From an uncultured Solirubrobacterales bacterium (GTDB lineage Bacteria; Actinomycetota; Thermoleophilia; Solirubrobacterales; 70-9): a stretch of DNA of 8,796 bases. The DNA is taken from NCBI GenBank assembly GCA_937910825.1, contig CALEMO010000191.1, forward strand, positions 1 to 8,796, in the 5' to 3' direction. Shown here piece after piece: positions 1 to 6,280 of this stretch. The translations under genes were made by a program, and so were the position numbers. The first letter of the stretch is position 1; each line of letters starts with the position of its first letter. The notes below the pieces were generated by a model. The model did not search any database. It saw only the letters and a program-made list of their open reading frames with translations, and was not told the DNA's origin.

Positions 1-2
1 TG

Positions 3-251
3 CCGGAGGCGGCCACATTCAGCTCAAGACTGCTCGGACTCGCATGGCTGGACGAGGACTGCGCCCAGGGAGGACTTTTCCTTCCCGGCTGCCGCGCCGT
101 CCATACCTTCGGCATGCGGTTCCGGATGGACGTATTTTTCCTCGCTGCGGACGGCTCGCTGCTGCGTTTCGCCGAGGCGGTGCGGCCATCCAGGTGTCTG
201 TTCTGTGGCGCGGCCGACAGCGTCCTTGAATTGCCGGCAGCAAATTGCTAA
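3..251 (+). CDS. DUF192 family protein, 5'-truncated by window edge
   Basis: Reading codons from base 3 gives 82 residues up to a TAA stop. The translation carries the DUF192 hallmarks in order: an ATFSSRLLGLAWLD segment (family: R..GL..), a GGLFLPGCRAVHTFGMRFRMDVFFL core (the conserved HTFGM[RK]F.[IM]D..FL motif), then a VRPSR segment and a terminal SVLELPA. DUF192 proteins are small beta-rich proteins, usually about 110-170 aa and often exported; their biochemical role is unknown. The N-terminus, and any signal peptide, lies upstream of the window. The gene ends 45 bases before the response regulator and points the same way, so it may be the preceding gene of the Tad operon, but no overlap ties it in. 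Family call is secure; function is not known. Confidence 0.85.
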   Translation, partial: PEAATFSSRLLGLAWLDEDCAQGGLFLPGCRAVHTFGMRFRMDVFFLAADGSLLRFAEAVRPSRCLFCGAADSVLELPAANC

Positions 252-296
252 AGGCCCGCGGGGGGAGAGACTTGCCGAACCGGGACTTAGGTCAGC

Positions 297-1010
297 ATGC
301 TTCCCGAGAGTAAAAGCATCGCGAAACTCGTCATCTGCGAGGACGATCCGGCCACACTCGAGTTGCTCAGTGACCACCTGACGGCCGACCGATACGAAGT
401 CCTCGCCGCACCGACTGCCGCCGACGCCCTCCACCTTTGTGAGTTCAGCTCGCCCGATCTTCTGCTGCTGGACCTGGGCCTGCCTGACGCCGCCGGGCTC
501 GACGTACTTCGTGAGATACGCGAGCCTGACCGATCGCTCAGTCGGTTCGATTCGGGGGTCGGGGTGATCGTGCTGAGTGGACGTGGTACTGAGCGGGACA
601 GGGTACGGGGGCTCGAGCAAGGCGCGGACGACTATGTGGTGAAGCCTTATTCCTACGGTGAGTTGCTGGCGAGAATCAGTGCCGTGCTCAGACGGCGCAG
701 CGGCGACCGTAGCGACGTTGTGCGGGCAGCCGGAATCGTGATCAATCGCGCGCAAAGATCGGTCATGGTCGGAGAGCGGGTGGTCGACCTGTCGATCAAG
801 GAGTACGCGCTGCTCGGGGCCCTGGCGAGAGAGCCGACGAGGGTATTTTCAAAAGAGGAGCTGCTTCGCAATGTCTGGGGCTATCGGTCGCTGGGACACA
901 CCCGCACACTTGAAGCCCACGCCAGTCGTCTGCGACGCAAGCTGGACCCCGAAGGTGGCAAGTTCATAGCTAACTGCTGGGGAGTTGGCTACCGCCTGGT
1001 GGACCCATGA
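297..1010 (+). CDS. OmpR/PhoB-type response regulator
   Basis: A 237-residue two-domain response regulator that should act in the cytoplasm as a DNA-binding transcription factor switched by phosphorylation. The N-terminal receiver (about 10-125) has the acidic pair E15/D16, phosphoacceptor D59 in LLLLDLGLP, the switch residue S94 in VIVLSGRG, and K116 in VVKPY. The C-terminal winged-helix Trans_reg_C domain (about 147-237) has the typical IKEYALLGALAREP, FSKEELLRNVWG, recognition-helix LEAHASRLRRKL and WGVGYRL segments. Between the third helix and fourth strand of the receiver there is a somewhat long loop (REPDRSLSRFDSG). ATG at 297 is the only good start just ahead of the receiver; the ribosome-binding site is weak. 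The stop overlaps the kinase start (ATGA), so the two are a cognate pair. Target genes are unknown; the downstream Tad genes or an unseen pilin gene are the obvious candidates. Confidence 0.95.
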   Translation: MLPESKSIAKLVICEDDPATLELLSDHLTADRYEVLAAPTAADALHLCEFSSPDLLLLDLGLPDAAGLDVLREIREPDRSLSRFDSGVGVIVLSGRGTERDRVRGLEQGADDYVVKPYSYGELLARISAVLRRRSGDRSDVVRAAGIVINRAQRSVMVGERVVDLSIKEYALLGALAREPTRVFSKEELLRNVWGYRSLGHTRTLEAHASRLRRKLDPEGGKFIANCWGVGYRLVDP

Positions 1011-1792
1011 TTCCAGCTGCCGGATCGCCTGGTTACTGGTGTTTAGCGCTGCTGCTGCTCGCTCTGCTCATGGCCCAGTCGATCCGAACCTCGAGACGCC
1101 GTGTGGCCATGAACCGGGCGCTCCATGAACTGAGGCGACCGCTGCAGGCGCTTGCCCTGATCCTGCCGGAGCAAAATCCCGCTCAGGGGCTGGGTGCTTC
1201 GCAAAGGCCGCCTGTCCGCCACAGGGGAATCGCCGCGGGGTCACTCTGGCAGGCGATCCGTGCGGCCGGGGATCTTGAACTCGAGCTGAACGGGGGCCGG
1301 GCGGACTCCCGGCCGGAGGAGCTGGTCGCCGGGCGTTTGCTGGCCGAAGCCTGCGTACGGCGCTTGAGACCGAGGGCGAAGCTCGAGGGCGCGAACATTG
1401 AACTCCGCTGGGCCGGACCAGATGCCCTGATCAGGGGTGATGGCGTGGTGCTGTCAGGCGCTTTGGAGAACCTGCTGCTGAACGCAATCGAGCACGGTGG
1501 GCGGCTGATCACCGTCAATGCGCTGACGGTTGCCAAGCGGCTCAGGATCGAGGTGATCGACTCGGGCCGTGATCCTCAGGCTGGGGGGCTCAGCCGCATT
1601 TTGGGCCGGCAGCCCGCGCTCCGAGCAAGGCACCAGCACGGTCACGGCCTCAAAGTCGTCCGCCAGGCGGCTGCCGAGCACGAGGGGCGGTTCAGCTTCC
1701 AAAAGACAGGTCGGGGGTCCTGCGCGCGACTTGTACTGCCGGTGAATTCAGCGGGTGCTTCGCGTGGGGCGGCGATCCGGGACCGCTGGTGA
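1007..1792 (+). CDS. Small membrane sensor histidine kinase (HisKA + HATPase_c)
   Basis: A 261-residue histidine kinase. One hydrophobic N-terminal segment (about 10-24) anchors it; no extracellular sensor, HAMP or PAS domain is visible, so it may sense within the membrane or through a partner. The H-box is ALHELRRPLQAL with phosphoacceptor H40. The ATPase domain has an N-box (ENLLLNAIEHGG, N155/N159), a divergent G1 box (D185-S-G-R-D-P in place of DxGxG) and a G2 box (HGHGL, 211-215). The ATP lid between G1 and G2 is short. At H+4 of the H-box the residue is R44, where the HisKA phosphatase motif (E/DxxT/N) has T or N, so phosphatase activity may be weak or lost; this is inference. It starts in an ATGA overlap with the response regulator and ends in a GTGA overlap with cpaB, placing it inside the Tad operon. 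Confidence 0.9.
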   Translation: MIPAAGSPGYWCLALLLLALLMAQSIRTSRRRVAMNRALHELRRPLQALALILPEQNPAQGLGASQRPPVRHRGIAAGSLWQAIRAAGDLELELNGGRADSRPEELVAGRLLAEACVRRLRPRAKLEGANIELRWAGPDALIRGDGVVLSGALENLLLNAIEHGGRLITVNALTVAKRLRIEVIDSGRDPQAGGLSRILGRQPALRARHQHGHGLKVVRQAAAEHEGRFSFQKTGRGSCARLVLPVNSAGASRGAAIRDRW

Positions 1793-2439
1793 ACCGGCGT
1801 CGGCGGGCGATCGCTTTCGGCTTGCTTGCAGCATTGTCGGCTCTGCTCGCGATCGGCATCGTCAATGGCTATTCGAAATCAGTTGAAGAAAGCTACGGTG
1901 AACTGCGTGCGGTAGTCGTGGTCACAGGGCCGATCGAGGCCGGCCAGCGCTTCTCCCCGGCAATCGTCGCTTCGAGACTGGAGACGAGGTTGGTCCCCCG
2001 GCGGTTTTCGCCGGCCGGCTCGATCGCTGACGCCCGCCGGGCGGCGGGGCTTGAGGCAGCGGCACCGCTACTGGTCGGCAGCTACCTGACGGTCAACCTG
2101 CTCAGGCGAAAGCAGAAAGAAGGCCCGGGCGGGCCTCTGAAGACAGCCAACGGCCGCCACGCGGTTGAACTTTCGGTCTCCGGAGCCGGTGCCCTGGGCA
2201 ACGGCGGCCGGGTGGACGTTCTGGTCACGAGCGAGCCCGTTCGGGGGCCTTCCGGCCAAACCTATGTAGCGGCCCGGGCGGTGCCCCTTCTGGCTGTGGG
2301 GCAGACAGGCGCAAGCGCCGCCGGAGTCGACCTGACCACTGTGACCCTCGGCCTCAGCCGTGATCAGGCGGTGGATCTGGTGCAGGCACAGAGCTTCGCC
2401 CGCCGGCTGACCGTGATTCCAGCCGGGGGCAGCAAGTGA
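1789..2439 (+). CDS. cpaB: Flp pilus assembly protein CpaB/RcpC (SAF domain)
   Basis: A 216-residue protein starting at a GTG that overlaps the kinase stop (GTGA). It opens with a basic stretch MNRRRR and a single membrane segment (about 7-27), followed by a SAF-type domain (about 40-105: VVVVTGPIEAGQRFSPAIVASRLETRLVP, then a hydrophobic LLVGSYLTVNLL), and a C-terminal RcpC/CpaB-like beta-rich region (about 116-216: VELSVSGAGALGNGGRVDVLVTSEP, then VTLGLSRDQAVDLVQAQSFARRLTVIPAG). In diderm bacteria CpaB/RcpC works with the outer-membrane secretin of Tad pili; in actinobacteria it is common without a secretin, where its role is less clear, perhaps at the cell-wall side of the assembly machine. 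The stop overlaps the cpaF start. Sequence identity is low, so the call rests on domain order, length and context. Confidence 0.87.
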   Translation: MNRRRRAIAFGLLAALSALLAIGIVNGYSKSVEESYGELRAVVVVTGPIEAGQRFSPAIVASRLETRLVPRRFSPAGSIADARRAAGLEAAAPLLVGSYLTVNLLRRKQKEGPGGPLKTANGRHAVELSVSGAGALGNGGRVDVLVTSEPVRGPSGQTYVAARAVPLLAVGQTGASAAGVDLTTVTLGLSRDQAVDLVQAQSFARRLTVIPAGGSK

Positions 2440-3539
2440 GCGCAGGGGAAGATGTGATCGAGCGGCTCGCGTTGGTAATCCATCGTTCGCTGGTTGAAAA
2501 CAGGCGGTGGCAGGCCGAGGGTTCCGGCGGCGCCGGGGGAGATGGCGAGTCGGTGGATCAGTCGATACGCCGCACGGTTGAAGATGTGGCCTGCGCGCTT
2601 TCGCCTGCTGTGCGACAGGAGCTGGTCGAGCGGGTGCTTCGGGAGGCCACGGGCCTTGGTCCGCTCGACCACCTTCTTGACGACCCCGAGGTCGAGGAAG
2701 TGATGGTCAACGGGCATGAGCGGGTCTATGTTGAAAGAGCAGGGGTCATAGAGCCGGTCGAAGTGCGCTTTCGCGATGAGTCTCAGCTCCGCAATACAAT
2801 CGAGCGCATTCTCGCGCCGCTGGGCAGAAGGGTCGACGAGCTCAGCCCGATGGCTGACGCCCGCTTGCCCGATGGCTCAAGAGTCAACGTGGTGATTCCG
2901 CCGCTCGCGGTTGACGGAGCGTCGGTATCCATCCGGAGGTTCGTGATCGAGCGCCCCGGTCCGCATGAGCTGATCGAGCTGGGAACTCTGACCAACTCGC
3001 AGGCTGAGCTGCTGGAGCAGGCGATCACTGAGCGCAAGAGTGTGCTGATCAGTGGCGGTACCGGTTCGGGCAAGACAACCATGCTCAACGCTCTGGCCAG
3101 ATTCATTGATCCAGCCGAGCGGATCGTGACGATCGAAGACGCAGCCGAGCTGAACCTTGGCCAGCCCCACGTGGTTCGGCTCGAATCACGCCCGCCCAGT
3201 ATCGAGGGCAGGGGGGAAGTCACGATCCGAGACCTTTTGCGAAATGCGCTTCGTATGCGGCCCGACAGGATCCTTATCGGCGAGGTCCGGGGCGCGGAAG
3301 CGCTCGACCTTTTGACCGCCCTCAATACGGGACATGACGGCGCGCTCTCAACAGTTCACGCGAGCTCCGGTGAGGATGCGCTGAGTCGGCTCGAGGTCCT
3401 GACCCTGATGGCCGGGGTCGGGCTGCCGCTCGAAGTCGTAGCCGAGCAATTGCGAAGGGGGATCGACCTCATTGTCCATCTCGAGCGACAGGGGGACGGC
3501 CGGCGGCGGGTCGTTTCGATTGATCCGGTGGACGCATGA
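2436..3539 (+). CDS. cpaF: Tad/Flp pilus assembly ATPase CpaF/TadA
   Basis: A 367-residue secretion ATPase of the PilT/VirB11 superfamily, expected to form a cytoplasmic hexamer that powers Flp pilus assembly. After an N-terminal helical region (about 1-75) the CpaF signature GLGPLDHLLDDPEVEEVMVNGHERVYVE is clear. The ATPase core has Walker A GGTGSGKT (207-214), the Asp box TIEDAAEL, Walker B-type RILIGEVRG (278-286) with E283, and the His box TGHDGALSTVHA. The ARLPDGSRVNVVIPPL segment is also typical. It is shorter than many CpaF proteins (about 400-450 aa) because the N-terminal extension is short. The GTG start overlaps the cpaB stop (GTGA), and the TGA stop overlaps the ATG of tadB, so translation is probably coupled. 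Assignment is firm. Confidence 0.97.
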   Translation: MSAGEDVIERLALVIHRSLVENRRWQAEGSGGAGGDGESVDQSIRRTVEDVACALSPAVRQELVERVLREATGLGPLDHLLDDPEVEEVMVNGHERVYVERAGVIEPVEVRFRDESQLRNTIERILAPLGRRVDELSPMADARLPDGSRVNVVIPPLAVDGASVSIRRFVIERPGPHELIELGTLTNSQAELLEQAITERKSVLISGGTGSGKTTMLNALARFIDPAERIVTIEDAAELNLGQPHVVRLESRPPSIEGRGEVTIRDLLRNALRMRPDRILIGEVRGAEALDLLTALNTGHDGALSTVHASSGEDALSRLEVLTLMAGVGLPLEVVAEQLRRGIDLIVHLERQGDGRRRVVSIDPVDA

Positions 3540-4396
3540 AGGCGGGGTTCGGACCGGCTCCGGTCCTGTTCGCCATCACCGCCGCGATGCTCGCCTTGCT
3601 GGCGTTGAAAGATCTGATCATCTTCGGAGAAGGCCTGCCGCGCTGGGTCGAGGACTCCCTTGAGCCCTTGCGTCTGGCCCGCCGGGAGGGCCACCTCGCC
3701 ACCTCCGGCGAGCGATTTCGTTTCGCAGCACTGGGGGCTCTGGTCGCGATCGCGGCCGGTTGGTACCTGGGCGGACCTTTTGCCGCCCTGGCTTTCACGG
3801 TCGCGGGACCGATCCTTGCTGTGCATTGGCTTGGCCGGAGTCGGCGGCGTTATCGCAGCGCGGTCGAGCGGGCACTTCCGGATGTATCACGGGCCATCGC
3901 CGATGGCCTCTCGGCGGGTCACTCCCCGCGGGGGGCACTCGCGGCAGTAGCTGACTCTCTTGAAGGGCCAGCAGCCTCTGAGTTCACCCGGGTCCGGCAC
4001 GGGCTCGAACTCGGCCACCCGACCGACGTCTCGGTTGAGGGACTCGCAGCCAGGTTCCGCTGCGAACGGGTTGACGCATTCGCCAGCGCCCTGGTCAGTC
4101 AGCGCACGTCAGGGGGTGACCTCGCGGCGTTGCTCAGGCGCTTCGCCGACGGTGCTGCAGAGAGGGACAGGGCTGCCGACGATGCCCGCTCGGCGACCGC
4201 CCAGGCCCGCTTTACCGGCTATCTGGTCGCAGCGATGCCTCTTGGGGCCGCCATCTTCACCGAGCTGCTGCAGCCCGGCTTCGTCGGCTCACTCACCTCT
4301 TCCACAGCGAGCGCCATCCTGGTGATCGTTGCCCTGACTCTTCAGGCAACCGGTTTTTTCGCGATATCGAGACTGGCGAGAGTAGGCAGCTTCTGA
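3536..4396 (+). CDS. tadB: Tad pilus inner-membrane platform protein TadB
   Basis: A 286-residue polytopic membrane protein with a T2SSF (GspF) domain. Hydrophobic segments occur near 9-29, in a long stretch near 62-100 (probably two segments), and in the C-terminal part near 225-245 and 255-280. The cytoplasmic T2SSF helical bundle (about 108-225) contains the typical VERALPDVSRAIADGLSAGHSPRGALAAVA opening and the later SQRTSGGDLAALLRRFADGAAERDRAADDARSATAQAR helix. TadB and TadC together form the membrane platform that the CpaF ATPase acts on when pilin subunits are extracted and polymerised. It starts in an ATGA overlap with cpaF and ends in a TGATG overlap with tadC. Order after cpaF, length and topology all support TadB rather than a type II secretion GspF. 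Confidence 0.93.
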   Translation: MKAGFGPAPVLFAITAAMLALLALKDLIIFGEGLPRWVEDSLEPLRLARREGHLATSGERFRFAALGALVAIAAGWYLGGPFAALAFTVAGPILAVHWLGRSRRRYRSAVERALPDVSRAIADGLSAGHSPRGALAAVADSLEGPAASEFTRVRHGLELGHPTDVSVEGLAARFRCERVDAFASALVSQRTSGGDLAALLRRFADGAAERDRAADDARSATAQARFTGYLVAAMPLGAAIFTELLQPGFVGSLTSSTASAILVIVALTLQATGFFAISRLARVGSF

Positions 4397-5223
4397 TGGC
4401 GGGCGTGCTCGTACCGGCGATCCTCTCGATGCTGCTTAGCCTGGCCGCGGCGCGTGAACTCTTCAATCGCCCGGGCATCGTTCCTCGGGCTCGAGACGGG
4501 AATTCTCCGGTGACTTACGAGCAAGTTCCACCAGTCGCCCTGAGCCTGGGCCTGCCAGGCCGGCTTGCACGGGCCGGCCGGCAGCAAGGGTCGATCCGGG
4601 TCCTGCTGTTGAGCAAGGCTCTCGCTGCGGCCACCGGTGTCATGTTCGCGCTTACTCTCGCGCCGTTTTTCCCCGGCCGCTTCGGACCGCTCTTTCTGGC
4701 CGGCGCCGGTTGCGCCGGATTCTTCCTGCCCGACCTGATGCTGGAGCGGGCGGCGGATCACAGGCACCGGCAGATGATCGCCGCCCTGCCCGATGCACTC
4801 GACCTGGTATCGGTTTCGATAGCAACGGGTCGCAGCTTCGGCGCGAGCCTGCTTGAGTATTCGTCAGCGGGTCGCGGGCCGCTGGCCTTCGAACTTGGCA
4901 GGGTGGGGCGGGACATCGCCTGGGGCGTGGCTCAGGAGACGGCCCTCGCGGACCTTGGGCAGCGAGTCAGGGGCGGGCAGATCGCGCGGCTGTGTTCTTC
5001 GCTGGAGCGCTCCCGCAGGCTCGGGTCACCACTGGCCGAAGATCTGAGGCGGCAGGCGGCCAGGCTGCGTCAGGATCAGCGTCGGCTGATCGAAGAGCAG
5101 GCGGCCCGCGCTGCGCCGAAGATCCAGCTGGTGATCGCCCTGGTGCTGGTGCCGTCGGTACTGCTTTTGATCGTCGCTGCCCTGGTCGCCAATAGCGACC
5201 TGTTGATCGGGCCGGTGATCTGA
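4396..5223 (+). CDS. tadC: Tad pilus inner-membrane platform protein TadC
   Basis: A 275-residue membrane protein, partner of TadB. A hydrophobic N-terminal segment (about 2-20) is followed by a loop, a long hydrophobic stretch (about 70-113), the T2SSF domain (about 122-240) and a C-terminal membrane segment (about 245-268). The T2SSF domain opens with the characteristic HRQMIAALPDALDLVSVSIATGRSFGASL and includes SSLERSRRLGSPLAEDLRRQAARLRQDQRR, both close to the TadC consensus. It begins in a TGATG overlap with tadB and is the last visible gene of the operon. Only 4 bases separate its stop from the stop of the convergent gene, and no hairpin with a T tract is visible there. Any pilin or accessory genes of this system must lie upstream of the window or elsewhere. 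Confidence 0.93.
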   Translation: MAGVLVPAILSMLLSLAAARELFNRPGIVPRARDGNSPVTYEQVPPVALSLGLPGRLARAGRQQGSIRVLLLSKALAAATGVMFALTLAPFFPGRFGPLFLAGAGCAGFFLPDLMLERAADHRHRQMIAALPDALDLVSVSIATGRSFGASLLEYSSAGRGPLAFELGRVGRDIAWGVAQETALADLGQRVRGGQIARLCSSLERSRRLGSPLAEDLRRQAARLRQDQRRLIEEQAARAAPKIQLVIALVLVPSVLLLIVAALVANSDLLIGPVI

Positions 5224-5227
5224 GGCG

Positions 5228-6055
5228 TCAGGAAATTGCTTCGTCGCGCAGGCGGCGGGCTACCTCGCAGGAGACCGAGATCATCTCGTCGAAGCCTTCG
5301 GTGTTGTCGCGGTGCTTCGGTACGAAGCAGCAGAGTGCCCCTTCTACCAGCTCGAACGCATACTTCTTCGGTGGCGTATCGGTCAGCCAGACGATGAATG
5401 ACGGTGAAAACAGCCGGCGCACCCAGATCGCGTCCTGTTCTTTCTTGACGAAGATTTCGTAGCGCTCCCTCATCGCTTCGCTTTCGAGGGTGACGCGTTC
5501 ATGATCGCGCCGGAATGTGTCTTCGAACTTCTCGAGCGCTTTCAGCCCTGACTTGCGTTGGAGCATCAGCTCGGGGATGTGCTCCACCGTCTCCGGGACC
5601 TGAAAGGTGACGACCGTGAAGGGGTACTCGGTCTCGGTACGGTCGCCGTCTGAGTCGGTGCTCTCCACGGTGTAGGTGTAGAGCGCGAGATTTCCTTCGA
5701 GGTCATCGGCCAGTTTGCCGGTGAACAGCTCGTTGGTCTTCCGGCTGTCACCTTTGCGCAGCAGCGGGGTCATCGGACCGAGCGATCCGTCGCTACGTGA
5801 AAGGCCCCGAGATTCTGCGAAGGCCGCGTAGAAGGCGTCCTCCGCCTTGCTGTCGGCGATCGCGAAAGTGATGAGCATTCCGAGCAGAACGATCACCGCG
5901 AAGCCGATCAGCCCGACCGCGGGCCCGAGGAACGCCCCGGTCCCGATGCCGGCGACAAGGGCAAAGCCCAGTGTCAGGATCCAGGTGAATGGTTTTGCGA
6001 CGAGCCGCTTGAACTCAGCGCCGCGTACCTGATTCGCATGTGTGATCTCTGGCAT
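5228..6055 (-). CDS. Conserved-looking two-TM membrane protein of unknown function (possibly DUF3137-like)
   Basis: A 275-residue protein I do not recognise by name. After a polar start (MPEITHANQVRGAEFKRL) there are two adjacent membrane segments (about 22-66) rich in Gly/Ala, then a soluble, probably cytoplasmic, mixed alpha/beta domain of about 200 residues. Notable stretches are LFTGKLADDLEGNLALYTYTVE, a YPFTVVTFQVPE strand pair, an acidic loop (TDSDGDRTETE), and LESEAMRERYEIFVKKEQDAIWVRRLFSPSFIVWL followed by YAFELVEGALCCFVP. The pattern of two TMs, then a 'FEk.FeVy...d...a..lltP.f...L' stretch and a final short strand, recalls DUF3137, but this is from memory and weak. The gene converges on tadC (4 bases between stops) and its start faces the mraZ regulatory region. 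Even codon bias suggests a real gene; no operon partner is visible. Confidence 0.85.
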   Translation of the reverse strand: MPEITHANQVRGAEFKRLVAKPFTWILTLGFALVAGIGTGAFLGPAVGLIGFAVIVLLGMLITFAIADSKAEDAFYAAFAESRGLSRSDGSLGPMTPLLRKGDSRKTNELFTGKLADDLEGNLALYTYTVESTDSDGDRTETEYPFTVVTFQVPETVEHIPELMLQRKSGLKALEKFEDTFRRDHERVTLESEAMRERYEIFVKKEQDAIWVRRLFSPSFIVWLTDTPPKKYAFELVEGALCCFVPKHRDNTEGFDEMISVSCEVARRLRDEAIS

Positions 6056-6061
6056 GCGGGC

Positions 6062-6067
6062 AATCTA
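6062..6067 (-). promoter_or_regulatory. Possible -10 element for the two-TM gene (leaderless)
   Basis: On the - strand this reads TAGATT, matching the actinobacterial TAnnnT -10 pattern. It ends 6 bases before the ATG at 6055, so transcription would start at or next to the start codon, giving a leaderless mRNA. This fits the absence of a visible Shine-Dalgarno sequence. No good -35 hexamer is present at 16-19 bases, so the call is tentative. Confidence 0.3.
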
Positions 6068-6112
6068 GCGCTGATTTCTGAATGAGGAATTGCAGTAGCA
6101 GGATTCGTCACA

Positions 6113-6126
6113 CGGACGTACGTTCG
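6113..6126. promoter_or_regulatory. SOS/LexA-like palindrome
   Basis: The 14 bases CGGACGTACGTTCG differ by one base from the Gram-positive LexA/DinR pattern CGAAC-N4-GTTCG; the central ACGTACGT is a perfect palindrome. It lies about 58 bases upstream of the - strand gene start and about 106 bases upstream of the first MraZ repeat. It could serve either gene or be a chance match or a site for another regulator. Confidence 0.25.
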
Positions 6127-6146
6127 TATTGCAGGAGCCAAATACG
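6125..6146. repeat. Short inverted repeat CGTATT-N10-AATACG
   Basis: Two perfect 6-base arms (6125-6130 and 6141-6146) are separated by 10 bases, about two helical turns end to end. The arrangement resembles a dimeric regulator site more than a terminator, since no T tract follows. It overlaps the edge of the SOS-like palindrome. It may be chance. Confidence 0.25.
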
Positions 6147-6218
6147 CATGGTTACTGAAACTGCCGTGATCGCTCTGGAGACCTCGGTCGGCGGCCCAGG
6201 ACGTCGAGGATCACCAAT

Positions 6219-6254
6219 GTGGGACATCGTGTTGCAAAGTGGGGGAAAGTGGGA
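6219..6254 (+). promoter_or_regulatory. MraZ-binding repeat array (MraZ box) upstream of mraZ
   Basis: Four hexamers lie at exactly 10-base steps: GTGGGA (6219), GTGTTG (6229, degenerate), GTGGGG (6239) and GTGGGA (6249). Published MraZ targets are tandem TGGGN/GTGG-type repeats with 10-base periodicity ahead of mraZ, so this matches the known autoregulatory site in motif, spacing and place. The last repeats carry an AAA directly before GTGGG. The 10-base spacing puts each unit on the same helix face, as expected for contacts by neighbouring subunits of the MraZ ring. The array lies across the predicted promoter, which suggests repression by occlusion. Confidence 0.85.
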
Positions 6255-6260
6255 TAGGTT
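6232..6260 (+). promoter_or_regulatory. Predicted promoter of the mraZ-rsmH-ftsL-ftsI operon
   Basis: A -35-like TTGCAA (6232-6237) and a -10-like TAGGTT (6255-6260, TAnnnT) are separated by 17 bases. Transcription would start near 6267, giving a leader of about 120 bases ahead of mraZ. MraZ repeats 2 to 4 lie over the -35 and spacer. The match to sigma-70-type consensus is moderate (4/6 and 3/6), but spacing and position are good. Confidence 0.55.
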
Positions 6261-6280
6261 TCTAAATGAGTTGAAGCCAA

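Noticed and set aside
252..296. Promoter for the response regulator operon in the short gap
   Set aside because: TTGCCG and TTAGGT are present but only about 9 bases apart, and no other hexamer pair with suitable spacing is visible.
24..755. A 243-codon - strand open frame opposite the DUF192 and response regulator genes
   Set aside because: It lies antisense to two genes with clear family motifs; long antisense frames are expected in GC-rich coding DNA.
2783..3325. A 180-codon - strand open frame within cpaF
   Set aside because: The + strand encodes all CpaF ATPase motifs; the antisense translation is Ser/Arg-rich with no recognisable domain.
5200..5260. Bidirectional terminator between tadC and the convergent gene
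   Set aside because: Only 4 bases separate the stops, and I see no stem-loop with T tracts around them.
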